From assembly GCA_037045225.1 (NCBI GenBank), contig JBAOHZ010000009.1, forward strand, positions 3,334,001 to 3,398,000: 64,000 nt of DNA, in the 5' to 3' direction. Origin of the DNA: Nitrospira sp. (GTDB taxonomy: Bacteria > Nitrospirota > Nitrospiria > Nitrospirales > Nitrospiraceae). The first letter of the stretch is position 1. Each line of letters starts with the position of its first letter. Shown one piece after another: positions 49,008 through 58,491 of the stretch. Below the pieces are notes generated by a model. That model was given only the letters and a program-made list of their open reading frames with translations, had not been told where the DNA came from and did no database searches. Both the position numbers and the translations under genes were made by a program.

Positions 49008-50604
49008 ACACGAAGTACCGGGCGGTGTCGAAGTGATGTTCGGCATTGTCGACGAGTTGAAGAATACTGTGCGTGTAATTTCCGGCCTCGTCCTGAATCG
49101 TCAGGTCGACTTCGGCGCCGTCTTCAACGGGCGTGCCGGTCTCATCCGTAATGACTTTGACCAGCGGGCGTTCCGCATTGATTTTGTCCTGAGCCGGTTT
49201 GATCACGACGGCGAGGGGGCCTGAGTCGAGTCTGACGAGACTGCCGATTGGAATGATGCCCACACAGTTCACAAACAGCTTGAGTAACACGGGATCAAAC
49301 GACTGACCGCTTTTCCCGAACATGAATTTCAACACGTTCGCGGGTGACATCGGTTCCCGGCGGTACACCCGCGAGGACGTCATGGCGTCGTAACAATCGG
49401 CGATGGTGATGATTCGACTGCCGACTGTTTGTGTCCAGGGGACCTTGAGTTTGGGGTAGCCCGAGTAATCGTAGTTCATGTGGTGCTCGAACGAGGCTGC
49501 CGCCATCCGGGCCGGAATATTGTTAATGCCACGTGCCTTGACCAGCGTGAAGACCCCTTCAATCGGGTGTGACCGCATGACGGCCCACTCTTCTTGTGTA
49601 AATTCTCCGGGCTTGTTCAGCACGTCGAGGGAGATGGCACATTTCCCCACATCGTGGAACAGGGCCGACAACCCAAGATCCGCCAGTTCGACTTTGGGAT
49701 ACCCAGCTCGGTTCCCGAGTGCCATGGCGAGGAGTGAGACGTTTACTGAGTGATTGTGCGTGTATTGGTCGTGGCATCGTAGGTTGGTCAGGCCGAGCAG
49801 CGTCGACTCATCCTGCATCATCAGCTCGATGATATTCTGAATGGCGCGTTTCGCCTGCTTGAAGCTGACCGTGCCGCCGCCGCGCGTATTCTTCACGAGG
49901 TCGCCGAGCGCGGCAGACGCTTTGGCATAGCCACATTTGGCCAGGGCTTTCCGTTTCTCTTTCATCTCCTTCGGCCCATTCAGCAGGGTATTGGGACTTT
50001 CCCCGTCGGTGCCGGTAGCCAACGTCGCGTCACTAAGATGTTGCAGTTGGAGAGAGCGGGGTTCTTCCAGCTCAATGCCGTGGATGCCTGCGGTCTTCAT
50101 GGCGTCTTGAAGGTCCGTGAGGACATGCTTCTCCGGGTCCAGACTGACGAACAGATAGGCAAACTCACGAAAATCTTTCGACTCGGCCGTCGATGCGAAC
50201 GAGACCCCGCCGATTTTCCACTTATTCAAGGCTTCAATAATGCTTGCAAAGACCACCATCTGTTGGGAGCTCATCTTGAGGTGGCTGTCTCCGACGAACA
50301 AAAAGTCGTTTTGTAGTCGGAGGACGACCGGATGATCCGCGGCCAAGGTTTTCACCAGCGTCATCATGGACTCCACGGGGTTGTCGAGAGCCGCGTTCGT
50401 GCGTCCGTGGATGCGTGAGGTCTTGATCAGGACGTTCAGCTGGGTAACGAGCTGAATCCCCAGCATGGCGAGTTGCTGAGCGAGGATGTCGCCGGCTTCG
50501 GATCCCTGCGCGATCTTATTCGCCAGGGACCGTTCATGGGTGAGAATCGGATGGGCGTCGTTCGAGGTCGGGACCGGATTGGCTGGGGAGGGTGTATCGG
50601 TCAC
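49006..50604 (-). CDS. HD-GYP-type phosphohydrolase
   Basis: GTG 50604 with AGGAG 7 bases upstream is the likely start, placing it 17 bases after the HEAT-repeat gene; 532 residues. The N-terminal ~240 residues are helical without a named domain. The HD-GYP core has HNHSVNVSLLAMALG, LSALFHDVGKCAISLDVLNK, RSHPIEGVFTL and EHHMNYDYSGYP, with ADCYDAMTSSRVYRR following. The variant reads SGYP where canonical proteins have GxGYP, yet the metal ligands H, HD, H, HH and D remain. It probably hydrolyses cyclic di-GMP. It forms a two-gene unit with the upstream HEAT protein. Confidence 0.85.
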   Translation of the reverse strand: MTDTPSPANPVPTSNDAHPILTHERSLANKIAQGSEAGDILAQQLAMLGIQLVTQLNVLIKTSRIHGRTNAALDNPVESMMTLVKTLAADHPVVLRLQNDFLFVGDSHLKMSSQQMVVFASIIEALNKWKIGGVSFASTAESKDFREFAYLFVSLDPEKHVLTDLQDAMKTAGIHGIELEEPRSLQLQHLSDATLATGTDGESPNTLLNGPKEMKEKRKALAKCGYAKASAALGDLVKNTRGGGTVSFKQAKRAIQNIIELMMQDESTLLGLTNLRCHDQYTHNHSVNVSLLAMALGNRAGYPKVELADLGLSALFHDVGKCAISLDVLNKPGEFTQEEWAVMRSHPIEGVFTLVKARGINNIPARMAAASFEHHMNYDYSGYPKLKVPWTQTVGSRIITIADCYDAMTSSRVYRREPMSPANVLKFMFGKSGQSFDPVLLKLFVNCVGIIPIGSLVRLDSGPLAVVIKPAQDKINAERPLVKVITDETGTPVEDGAEVDLTIQDEAGNYTHSILQLVDNAEHHFDTARYFV

Positions 50605-50621
50605 TGGTCGGCTCCTCGTAA

Positions 50622-52478
50622 TCAGGAATTTGCGGCTGGAGGAAGCGATTGCCGTTGCTGGCGGTTGGCCGCGGAGAGCGCTGCGCTGCAGGCCTGGCGG
50701 ACGGCGGTACCGCCCTTCTTCTCTCCGATTTCGAGTGCGGCCAAGGCTGCGGGCGTCGCCAGCTTGCCGAGAATGTCCGCCGCCAGTATGGCGAGTTCTT
50801 CCTTCTTCTTCCGGTTGGTCCAGGACCATTCTGTCAACAGGCCCTGCCAATAGGGCACGGCCTCATCGGCGGCGGTCTGTTTGATGGCGACAAAGAACGC
50901 GCGTTTTTCGGCGGGTGACCGATCATGAAATTCATCGACGGTCACGAACGGGGCCCAGGCGGAGAAGCCGATACTGTACTGTCCGGTGGAGAGCACCTTC
51001 ATGGTCGTCAGGCGAACGGTTTCGTCGCTGTCGTTGAGGAGGCCGATCAACTTCGTGCCGTTCCCGGACGGCCGGATCGCGGCCAGGACCCGAAGGGCTT
51101 CGCGTCGGACGGTGGGTTCGGGGTGCCGAAGGGTTCTTTCGATAGGGTCGGCAAAGTGGGCGTCGCCCCAGCGGGAAATGAGCGTCAACAGATTTTTCAC
51201 GTAGGTTGGCCGCTTGTCGGTCAATCCGCGTACGATCGTGTCGGAATGGTCACGCGCGAGCGTGTGCAAGGTGTCCATCACCACGGCTTGATGCGAGGGC
51301 TTGTCCAAGCCGGCAAGCAGTGAACAGAGTCCGGGGATGGCATCCTGTTTCATCATGAACAGGAGGGTGGGCAACCCCTCTGTGTTTGCGTGTGAGGTGC
51401 GATTGAGGTACACGCCGATCGTTTTCAGTCGCTCGGGGCGGCTCAGTCCATCGAGCAGTCCTGCGAGCTGTTGTTGATGGGCCTCCGAAAGATCGGGGCG
51501 GACCGACTCGGCATCCTGCAACAGGGTCAAGACGGTTTCGAGCTGTATCCATTGTCCGTTTCGAATCAACACGTCGAGCACATGATCCCAGACCTGGAAT
51601 AATTTCGTCAGCAACGCGGGAGAAGGTTCAGATGCCAGCACGGCCGTGAGGATGTCGCAAATATACGCCGTGGCATCGCGCTGGGTTTCGCGTTGGATCT
51701 CCTCGGTCAAGACGGCATGTTCTTCCTGAGAGACGTCATACCCGACGACGTTGGCCTGGAGGCGACGATTTCTGTTTGCGCCGCTGCTGCCTCCGCCGGT
51801 GCGCTGGCCGGCTGCCTCCGGCGTGGTGTCTTTGTCGGCCGCCGCCGCGCGCTCGCGGTCGAGGAGCTCTCGCAGCGACGTCACCGACATGCTCATATAG
51901 CCCTGCGTCTGCAGTTCAAGCTCGTCCAGTCCGAATCCTGAGGACCGAACCAGTTCCTCTGCGGTGACGAGAGTGATGGTCTCGAGATTCTTGGCCCAGA
52001 GGCGCGTCACGATGTCGTCGTCGTCTTCTTCTTCGAGGTCGACCGGCTCTTCGGTTGCTCCGGCTTCACCGGAGGGCGTCCCCCACAGCGCATCCAGGAA
52101 AAAAGCCAGATCGTCCTGTAGGAGCCCTTGATGGAAACTCAACTCTCGTATCCCATCCGAGTACATCTTGAAGGCGAAGCTGTCTCCGGTCGCATCCCGC
52201 TCCGGTTGATAGACGACTTCGTTTCTGAACAGCAATTGATTGCGTTGGACTAAGAGGGCGAGGTGAGGGTGAAGGGTGAGATGCCTCGAGAGGTCGTCGT
52301 AAAACTGCTGGAAGAATCGCTGGGCCACGGGGTTCTTGGTGCCGTAGGTGCGGGCCGATTTCGCAGCCTTATCGAGCAGTTTGAGCAACTGCTTGACCGT
52401 GGCCACTGCCGGGTCGGACCCTGGCTTTACCAAGGGCGTAAGCGGAGCGCCCTCTTCGAGCGGTGCTGGAGATTCCAT
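50622..52478 (-). CDS. HEAT-repeat scaffold protein
   Basis: A 618-residue cytoplasmic protein. The first ~130 residues resemble a helical region shared with the start of the HD-GYP neighbour (VKQLLKLLDKAAKSARTYG, LLVQRNQLLFRNEVVYQ). An acidic linker (VDLEEEDDDD) follows near 150 and a Gly/Ser/Arg linker near 235. From ~420 on there are HEAT-type repeats: DPIERTLRHPEPTVRREALR, VLAAIRPSGNGTKLIGLLND, SDETVRLTTMKVLS. Such repeats bind proteins. Because both genes carry related N-terminal regions and are adjacent, they may form a complex in cyclic di-GMP signalling. Start ATG 52478 has a poor RBS. Confidence 0.75.
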   Translation of the reverse strand: MESPAPLEEGAPLTPLVKPGSDPAVATVKQLLKLLDKAAKSARTYGTKNPVAQRFFQQFYDDLSRHLTLHPHLALLVQRNQLLFRNEVVYQPERDATGDSFAFKMYSDGIRELSFHQGLLQDDLAFFLDALWGTPSGEAGATEEPVDLEEEDDDDIVTRLWAKNLETITLVTAEELVRSSGFGLDELELQTQGYMSMSVTSLRELLDRERAAAADKDTTPEAAGQRTGGGSSGANRNRRLQANVVGYDVSQEEHAVLTEEIQRETQRDATAYICDILTAVLASEPSPALLTKLFQVWDHVLDVLIRNGQWIQLETVLTLLQDAESVRPDLSEAHQQQLAGLLDGLSRPERLKTIGVYLNRTSHANTEGLPTLLFMMKQDAIPGLCSLLAGLDKPSHQAVVMDTLHTLARDHSDTIVRGLTDKRPTYVKNLLTLISRWGDAHFADPIERTLRHPEPTVRREALRVLAAIRPSGNGTKLIGLLNDSDETVRLTTMKVLSTGQYSIGFSAWAPFVTVDEFHDRSPAEKRAFFVAIKQTAADEAVPYWQGLLTEWSWTNRKKKEELAILAADILGKLATPAALAALEIGEKKGGTAVRQACSAALSAANRQQRQSLPPAANS

Positions 52479-52631
52479 ATGTGTTCAGTCGTACCGTGAG
52501 GTCCCTCCTTCGTCAAGAAAATTGCCGGTCTGTGCAACGTCTTGCCGGTCTCCGCCATGTCGAGGCGCTCTGATTCATGACGGGACATCGGCATTGCGTC
52601 GTGGGGTGCGGGACAGTAGAATCCGTCCCTG

Positions 52632-53300
52632 ATGTCCTCGAACCAACCGCCGCGTATTCTTTGCTTCGGTGATAGCCTCACGGCAGGCTATCGAATTCCT
52701 ACTCCGACAGACCCGCAGACAGGGGAGACCCCCTATGGGCATGTCTTGCAGGAATACCTTGGAGAGCAAGGACACGTGGAGATCAGCGGGATCTGCGGCG
52801 AAGTCACGGGCGAGATGGTGCTGCGATTTCGTGCTGCGGTGCTGGAGCGACGTCCTCAGACGGTGATTATTCTTGGAGGGACGAATGATTTGGGCTGGAA
52901 TGCCGCTCCGGCGGAGATTATGCGGAACCTCCTCAAGATGTATGAGTTGGCGAGGGCGGCCTCTATCATTCCGGTTCCGGTGACGGTACCCTCGATTCGT
53001 GTCGAGGTGGGCACGGATCACCCCGATGGCGCGTCCTGGCTGGCCGGACACCTTCAACGGCGGCAGCAATTGAATAGGTTGATCGCGGACTATGCCGAAA
53101 GTAAGCGCGTGCCCTATTTCGATCTGTTCAGCGCGACGGCCGAACCGGATTCCCTCATGCTCGCGGAACCGTACTCAAACGACGGCCTGCATTTCACGGC
53201 TGCCGGCTATCGACTGTTCGGCCGGCTCCTCTACCAACAGGTGTTTGCTCCTGCAGCAGCCGGTTACCCCTCGACATCCGCCAGGCCGGCCGGCGCATGA
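52632..53300 (+). CDS. SGNH/GDSL-type hydrolase
   Basis: A 222-residue esterase-like protein with all four SGNH blocks: ILCFGDSLTAGY (Ser), SGICGEVTGEMV (Gly), VIILGGTNDLGW (Asn) and SNDGLHFTAAGYRLFG (Asp/His). No signal peptide, so cytoplasmic. Members hydrolyse carboxylic esters, thioesters or acylated sugars. The start ATG 52632 has only a weak RBS. The C-terminus (AAAGYPSTSARPAGA) is low-complexity. The thioredoxin-like gene overlaps its stop (ATGA). Confidence 0.87.
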   Translation: MSSNQPPRILCFGDSLTAGYRIPTPTDPQTGETPYGHVLQEYLGEQGHVEISGICGEVTGEMVLRFRAAVLERRPQTVIILGGTNDLGWNAAPAEIMRNLLKMYELARAASIIPVPVTVPSIRVEVGTDHPDGASWLAGHLQRRQQLNRLIADYAESKRVPYFDLFSATAEPDSLMLAEPYSNDGLHFTAAGYRLFGRLLYQQVFAPAAAGYPSTSARPAGA

Positions 53301-53611
53301 TCCGTGACGTGACCGATCGAGATTTTTCGCGCGAAGTGGAACAGGCATCGCTCCCGGTGCTTGTCGAGTTTTGGCAGCCGGGTTGCGGCCACTGTCTGGC
53401 CCTCCTGAAGCAGTTGGAGCAGTTGCAGGAGGACACGGCCTCGGTGGTGAAGATCGTGAAGATGAATGTGCAGGAGAATTATCAGATTCCCGCGGAGCTG
53501 GAGATCAGCTCATTGCCGGCACTCGCGCTGTTCGAACGCGGCGAGTTCGTGCGGTTTATCGGAGGTATCGGCAGGAAAGACGAGATCCAGAGACAGCTTG
53601 GCCTGACTTAA
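53297..53611 (+). CDS. Thioredoxin-like protein (CGHC active site)
   Basis: A 104-residue thioredoxin fold: VTDRDFSREVEQASLPVLVE, FWQPGCGHCLALLKQLEQL with redox motif CGHC, VKMNVQENYQIPAELEISSL with the cis-Pro (SLPALALFERGEFV) and a final helix. CGHC is more typical of protein disulfide isomerases than of classical CGPC thioredoxin. No export signal, so a cytoplasmic reductase or isomerase is likely. Its TAA stop overlaps that of zwf, a tail-to-tail arrangement sharing four bases. Confidence 0.87.
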   Translation: MIRDVTDRDFSREVEQASLPVLVEFWQPGCGHCLALLKQLEQLQEDTASVVKIVKMNVQENYQIPAELEISSLPALALFERGEFVRFIGGIGRKDEIQRQLGLT

Positions 53612-55152
53612 AGGATGCGCCAGGCGCGTCCGTCGTTCTGGATCATCCGTTCAGCCTCGACGGGTCCCCACGTTCCCGCTGTGTATTCGGGCAACCAACG
53701 CAATCTCTGCTGCGTCCACCCATCCAGAATTTTCGTCACCCAGTCCCATGAGGCTTCCACGGCATCGCGGCGCATGAATCGCGAGGCATCGCCGGCCATG
53801 ACATCGAGCAGGAGGCGCTCGTAGGCTTCCGGAGACGGGCATCCGAACACGTCGCTGTATTGGAAGTCCATCTCTACCGGATGCGTCTGCGCGCGCGTGC
53901 CGGGGACGCGGGAGATGATGCGCAGGGAGAGGCCTTCATCCGGCTGGATGCGCAGGGTCAGGACATTCGCCGGTTGAGGGTTCGCAGGGTTCGCGTTGAA
54001 GAGAATTTGTGGAATATCTTTGAATTGCACGGCGACTTCGCTGGCGCGTTTCGGCAAGGCTTTTCCCGTTCGCAGATAAAACGGCACGCCGGACCAGCGC
54101 CAGTTTTCCACGAACGCTTTGACCGCCACATACGTCTCGGTGGTGGAGTTCGGATTCACGCCCTTCTCTCGGCGGTAGCCCGGCACCGGCTGGTTGTGAG
54201 CCGTTCCTGCTGCATACTGTGCTCGAACGGTGTACTGCTCCACATCTTTGCCGGTGATCGGCCTGAGGCAGCGCAGCACTTCCATCTTGGCATTGCGCAC
54301 GACGTTGGGATCCAGCGAGTAGGGTGGCTCCATTGCCACGAGGCAGAGCAGCTGCAGGAGATGGTTTTGAATCATGTCCCGCAGGGCGCCGGCCTCTTCA
54401 TAATAACTGGACCTGGTCCCGACGCCTTCCGCTTCGCTGACCGTAATTTGGACATGGTCGATATATTGGTGGTTCCAGATCGGCTCGAAGATGCTGTTGG
54501 CAAACCGAACCACCATGAGATTCTGGACGGTCTCTTTGCCCAGATAATGGTCGATGCGGAAAATCTGCGACTCGTCGAAGACCCGGCCGGTCACTTCGTT
54601 GATCTGTTGTGCGGAAGCGAGGTCGCGACCGACGGGCTTCTCCACGATGATGCGGGAGTACGGCGACCCGCCGGCGGGTTGGGTCGCCAGACCGGACTGT
54701 GCCAAGCCCTCGCACACCGAGGCAAACGAACTCGGGGGAATGCTCAAGTAAAAAATTCGGTTGCCGGGTAATTGCATCGCTTGCTCGATTTGCTCGGCTT
54801 TGGCACGGAGCGCGTGGTAGGTCTGTGCATCCTCGTTTTCGCCCTGGATGTAAAACAGGTGGCGCTCGAATTCTTGCCACCGGTCCTCGATCAGGGCTTG
54901 CCGTGAATGGGCGATGACGCCTTCCCGAACCAAATTGCGAAACTCCTCGTCGTTCATCGGTTTGCGCCCCAGTCCGATCACCGCATATTTGTCCGGCAGC
55001 AAACCATCGAGGAGCAGATTGTAGACCGCCGGGATGAGCCGTCGTCGGGCCAGGTCTCCGGAGCCGCCGAAAATCACGAGGGTGCAAGGTTCAATGGGAG
55101 TGATGGCTTCAGGGAGCGGCTTGATGTCCACGGGAGTTGTTGGTGAAGACAT
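53608..55152 (-). CDS. zwf: Glucose-6-phosphate 1-dehydrogenase
   Basis: A 514-residue enzyme oxidising glucose-6-phosphate to 6-phosphogluconolactone with NAD(P)+. The dinucleotide fold starts TLVIFGGSGDLARRRLIPAV (GxxGDLAxR). The substrate motif is RIDHYLGKETVQNLMV, with IIVEKPVGRDLASAQQ, and later FYLRTGKALPKRASEVAVQF and LTLRIQPDEGLSLRI. Length is normal. gnd lies 26 bases upstream on the same strand, so the two oxidative pentose phosphate dehydrogenases form a unit that yields NADPH and ribulose-5-phosphate. Confidence 0.96.
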   Translation of the reverse strand: MSSPTTPVDIKPLPEAITPIEPCTLVIFGGSGDLARRRLIPAVYNLLLDGLLPDKYAVIGLGRKPMNDEEFRNLVREGVIAHSRQALIEDRWQEFERHLFYIQGENEDAQTYHALRAKAEQIEQAMQLPGNRIFYLSIPPSSFASVCEGLAQSGLATQPAGGSPYSRIIVEKPVGRDLASAQQINEVTGRVFDESQIFRIDHYLGKETVQNLMVVRFANSIFEPIWNHQYIDHVQITVSEAEGVGTRSSYYEEAGALRDMIQNHLLQLLCLVAMEPPYSLDPNVVRNAKMEVLRCLRPITGKDVEQYTVRAQYAAGTAHNQPVPGYRREKGVNPNSTTETYVAVKAFVENWRWSGVPFYLRTGKALPKRASEVAVQFKDIPQILFNANPANPQPANVLTLRIQPDEGLSLRIISRVPGTRAQTHPVEMDFQYSDVFGCPSPEAYERLLLDVMAGDASRFMRRDAVEASWDWVTKILDGWTQQRLRWLPEYTAGTWGPVEAERMIQNDGRAWRIL

Positions 55153-55178
55153 GGTGTGGTGGTCCGTTGGTTAAGGCT

Positions 55179-56072
55179 TCAACGGCGGACGCTGTGTCCG
55201 CCGAAGGCGTTGCGCAAAGCCGCCAGCATTTTCTCCGCGAAGGACTCGTCCTGTCGCGACCGGAACCTGGTGAATAGCGCGGATGTAAGGGTCGGGACCG
55301 GCACATCCTTATCGATCGCATCCTGAATCATCCATCGCCCCTCACCGGAATCCTGGACGTATCCTTTGAGTTTTTCGAGCTTCGGATCCTGTTTCAAGGC
55401 GCCGACGGCCAGTTCCAACAGCCAGGATCGTACCACGCTGCCGTGCATCCACACGTCGGCAATTTTGCCCAGGTCGAGGCGGTACTCACTTTTCGCCATC
55501 AGTTCGAAGCCTTCGGCGTAGCCCTGCATCATGCTGTATTCGATCCCGTTGTGGACCATTTTGACGTAGTGGCCTGCACCGTGTGTTCCCATGTGAGCCC
55601 AGCCCTGTTCAGGCGCCAATGTTTGGAAGATCGGTGTCAATCGTTGAACCGGCTCGTTGTCGCCTCCGATCATGAGGCAATAGCCGACCGTCAGCCCCCA
55701 AATTCCGCCGCTGGTCCCGACATCGACATAGTGGATGCCCTTCGTTTTCAGCTCGGCGGCGCGCCGGGTATCGTCGTGGAAACGGGTGTTGCCTCCATCG
55801 ATGATGGTATCGCCCGGTTGGAGCAGGGCGGCGACGGCTTGAATCGTTTCCTCGGTGGGAGCCCCCGACGGAACCATAATCCAGACGGCGCGAGGGGCGG
55901 ACAGTTTCGAGACGAGGTCGCTGAGTGACGCGGCGCCGACACAACCTTTCCCCTCCGCCTGTTTCACGATCTCAGGCGCACGATCGTACGCCACGATGCG
56001 ATGCCGTCCCTGCTGCAGGCGCGTGACCATGTTCATTCCCATCTTGCCGAGTCCGATAAATCCGAGTTCCAT
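55179..56072 (-). CDS. gnd: 6-Phosphogluconate dehydrogenase (decarboxylating, short type)
   Basis: A 297-residue protein, the short GntZ/YqeC-like type rather than the ~470-residue E. coli form. The Rossmann start is MELGFIGLGKMGMNMVTRLQ. Conserved parts are IIDGGNTRFHDDTRRAAELK, FVDVGTSGGIWG-like VDVGTSGGIWGLTVGYCLMI, GAGHYVKMVHNGIEYSMMQG (catalytic Lys) and the terminal IQDAIDKDVPVPTLTSALFT. It oxidises and decarboxylates 6-phosphogluconate to ribulose-5-phosphate; short forms are often NAD-preferring. Upstream partner of zwf. Confidence 0.93.
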   Translation of the reverse strand: MELGFIGLGKMGMNMVTRLQQGRHRIVAYDRAPEIVKQAEGKGCVGAASLSDLVSKLSAPRAVWIMVPSGAPTEETIQAVAALLQPGDTIIDGGNTRFHDDTRRAAELKTKGIHYVDVGTSGGIWGLTVGYCLMIGGDNEPVQRLTPIFQTLAPEQGWAHMGTHGAGHYVKMVHNGIEYSMMQGYAEGFELMAKSEYRLDLGKIADVWMHGSVVRSWLLELAVGALKQDPKLEKLKGYVQDSGEGRWMIQDAIDKDVPVPTLTSALFTRFRSRQDESFAEKMLAALRNAFGGHSVRR

Positions 56073-56218
56073 AGGTCATCCTCTCTGGTGATCGTCGGTC
56101 GGTGAGGACCGGTCCTCAAGTGGTCTACTGCTACATGTGCCCGGTGGACTGCCGATGGTCGCACGCCCGGACGCCGATGCAAGCCGACGGTCGCATTCGA
56201 ACCGTGCGACGGATCCGC

Positions 56219-57025
56219 TCAGTCCACGCGAGGTGGAAGGGGAATGTCGCGAAACAGGAGGTCGGCAAAACGCCGGCCGAATGTCAATCGGTCATGCAGC
56301 GTGGCGGCGCTCAGAAACAGACTTGCCAGCTCGCCGAGTGCCGGGTCGCGCGAGGCCAGGAACCGGAGGGTGTCGACCGGTGCCGTGAACCAGAGGCCTC
56401 GGGTTCGAAAGAAGGCCGTGACGCAGTCTTCGAAGAACAGTTGCAGGAGATATTGCGCCGTGTTGGGTTTGTCGCGAAGGTCCTCGACTTTGCCGAGCGA
56501 ATGCAGACATTCCGCCTTGAGACGGATGCGTTCATGAATGCTGGCTGTCGGGGGCCCCTGGCGGAACCGCTGCGCGGCTTTGGCGATCAGTTGGGCCGCG
56601 ACGTCTTCGTGGTCGAACAGGATCCGTCCCTTGCGGAGCAAGGGCGCCAGGCGAGGAGAATAGGCCAGATTCTCGGCGACGGTCTTGTGTTCGCCGTAGC
56701 GGATGTCCACCAGCCGATCGCCCACGCGAATCATTTCCTGTCCGTCCGCCGGACCTTTGACCAGGGCGATCAGGTCGATATCGCTATGCGCGGTGACCGC
56801 TCGTCGGGCACCGGATCCGACGAGGATAATGCCGACCAGGTCGCCGCCACGTTTGGCGCGGACATATTTCACGGCGCCGACGAGGGCATCCTCGTAACCG
56901 GGTGGCGCCACCGCCGGGGGCATTTCGGGCGGTTCGGGAACATCTAATAACTCAGCCTGCAACTCCTCTGAGGAAGGGAGCGCCGGGGTCGACTGAGCGG
57001 GGGAGGCCGCGAGTTGTGGTTCCAT
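56219..57025 (-). CDS. Nucleotidyltransferase-domain protein
   Basis: A 268-residue protein. A Pro/Ala/Glu-rich leader of ~40 residues precedes a pol-beta-type nucleotidyltransferase core: LVGIILVGSGARRAVTAHSD and IDLIALVKG, giving the G-S-x10-D-x-D metal site (SDID). A following Asp/Arg strand (RLVDIRYGEHKTVAE) and a helical half (HERIRLKAECLHSLGKVEDL) complete a two-domain protein like minimal nucleotidyltransferases. Substrate is unknown: antibiotic, protein or toxin-antitoxin roles are all known in this fold. It is followed on the same strand, upstream, by the small gene at 57043. Confidence 0.75.
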   Translation of the reverse strand: MEPQLAASPAQSTPALPSSEELQAELLDVPEPPEMPPAVAPPGYEDALVGAVKYVRAKRGGDLVGIILVGSGARRAVTAHSDIDLIALVKGPADGQEMIRVGDRLVDIRYGEHKTVAENLAYSPRLAPLLRKGRILFDHEDVAAQLIAKAAQRFRQGPPTASIHERIRLKAECLHSLGKVEDLRDKPNTAQYLLQLFFEDCVTAFFRTRGLWFTAPVDTLRFLASRDPALGELASLFLSAATLHDRLTFGRRFADLLFRDIPLPPRVD

Positions 57026-57042
57026 GTCTATCCTTCAACGTG

Positions 57043-57270
57043 TCAGCTGGATTGCGCACGTTGTATCTGTTGTTCGAGGGTGCCGAGCCAGGCCTCGAAC
57101 GGCTGGTCGGCATCGACGATGATTTCAAGTTTTCCGTTCTGAAGTTTACGGACCCGGCCGGGGGATTCCGGTGAGAGAGGAATTTCCACCCACTCGCGAT
57201 TGAGGCCCAAGCCGTCCGTCACATCGAGAATCCGGCTGATCAGTTGAAACGAGACGACTTCGAGCGGCAC
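57043..57270 (-). CDS. Small hypothetical protein
   Basis: A 75-residue protein starting with GTG 57270, with AAAGGGGG 4 bases upstream. It reads MPLEVVSFQLISRILDVTDG, then GRVRKLQNGKLEIIVDADQP and FEAWLGTLEQQIQRAQSS. It is soluble, beta then helical, with no known motif. It lies 17 bases ahead of the nucleotidyltransferase gene and is probably cotranscribed. Confidence 0.6.
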   Translation of the reverse strand: MPLEVVSFQLISRILDVTDGLGLNREWVEIPLSPESPGRVRKLQNGKLEIIVDADQPFEAWLGTLEQQIQRAQSS

Positions 57271-57343
57271 GCATCCCCCTTTGGAGTTTTTACGGTCGAG
57301 GCATTTTATGAGGGGGGAGGCGGACTGTCAATGTGAGGATGGG

Positions 57344-58435
57344 CTAGCGATCGAGTACACGCGCGATTCTGTCGGCGGCTTGCTCGATCGCTTCAGCCGA
57401 GACGTCGAGATGCGTGACAGCTCGACAGCTGCCGGGGCCGACGGCGTTGAGCAACAGGCCGTCTTGTTTGAGCGCCGCCACGAATTCCTTCGCCGACACC
57501 TGCTCACGGATCACGTCGAAGAACAAAATGTTGGTGTCGACTGTGGCGGGATCAATCGAGATCCCGGGAATCTGTTGTAATCGCGCGGCCAGTCGTCGCG
57601 CATGGGCATGGTCCTCCGCGAGCCGCTGAATATTGTGTTCCAACGCATAGAGTCCCGCTGCAGCCAGGATACCGGCTTGTCGCATGGCGCCTCCATACAT
57701 ACGGCGGAATCGGCGGATTCGCTCGAGCAGCACGCGATCGTCGGTGGCAATCAATGAGCCGGCCGGAGCGCCGAGCCCCTTCGAGAGGCAGAAGGTGACC
57801 GTCTCAAAGTGCTGCGCATACTCGGCTGCCGACACTCCCGAGGCGACGACCGCATTCAACAGCCGGGCCCCGTCCAGGTGCATCGGAAGTCCGTGGGCTG
57901 ACGCGACCTCGCGGATGGCTTGGATCGTCGCGAGGGGATACACCGTGCCGCCTCCGGCATTGTGAGTTTGCTCGAGACAGATGAGCCCGCTCTGAATACT
58001 GTACGTATCGTTGGGGCGAATGGCGGCCTCGACCTGCTCCGCCGTCATGAGTCCCCGCGAACCGGTGACCCAATGGAGCTGCACCCCGGCCAGTGCCGCC
58101 GCCGCGCCCAGCTCGTAGCGGACGATGTGCGAGTGACCTTCAACAATCACCTCCTGTCCCGGCTCCGTCTGGGCGCGAAGGCAGAGTTGGTTGCCTGCGG
58201 TGCCCGAGGGAACAAAAAGCGCGGCCCGTTTGCCGACTAACGCAGCGCCGGCTTCCTGGAGACGGTTGACCGTCGGGTCCTCCCCATATACATCGTCGCC
58301 CACTTCGGCCCTGGCCATGGCGTCGCGCATGGCGGGCGATGGTTTTGTGACCGTATCGCTCCTGAGATCGATGATGGGTTGAGGTGTGCTTGCCACGAAT
58401 GTGCTTGCTCTCGACGGATGTTCGGCGCGCGGCAT
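57344..58435 (-). CDS. ltaE: Low-specificity L-threonine aldolase
   Basis: A 363-residue PLP enzyme cleaving L-threonine or L-allo-threonine to glycine and acetaldehyde. Signatures are IIDLRSDTVTKPSPAMRDAM, AEVGDDVYGEDPTVNRLQE, FVPSGTAGNQLCLRAQ, LEQTHNAGGGTVYPL, MHLDGARLLNA (PLP-binding Asp) and VTFCLSKGLGAPAGSLIA (Schiff-base Lys). The start is uncertain: ATG 58435 or GTG 58396 (VASTPQPIIDLRSD), neither with a clear RBS. The divergent transporter gene lies across repeat copy C. Together with glyQS no link is implied. Confidence 0.93.
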   Translation of the reverse strand: MPRAEHPSRASTFVASTPQPIIDLRSDTVTKPSPAMRDAMARAEVGDDVYGEDPTVNRLQEAGAALVGKRAALFVPSGTAGNQLCLRAQTEPGQEVIVEGHSHIVRYELGAAAALAGVQLHWVTGSRGLMTAEQVEAAIRPNDTYSIQSGLICLEQTHNAGGGTVYPLATIQAIREVASAHGLPMHLDGARLLNAVVASGVSAAEYAQHFETVTFCLSKGLGAPAGSLIATDDRVLLERIRRFRRMYGGAMRQAGILAAAGLYALEHNIQRLAEDHAHARRLAARLQQIPGISIDPATVDTNILFFDVIREQVSAKEFVAALKQDGLLLNAVGPGSCRAVTHLDVSAEAIEQAADRIARVLDR

Positions 58436-58491
58436 TGTAACAAATTTTCTGCTTGCCGGGCATGGTCGGCCTGTTACACTGGCTCGGATTA

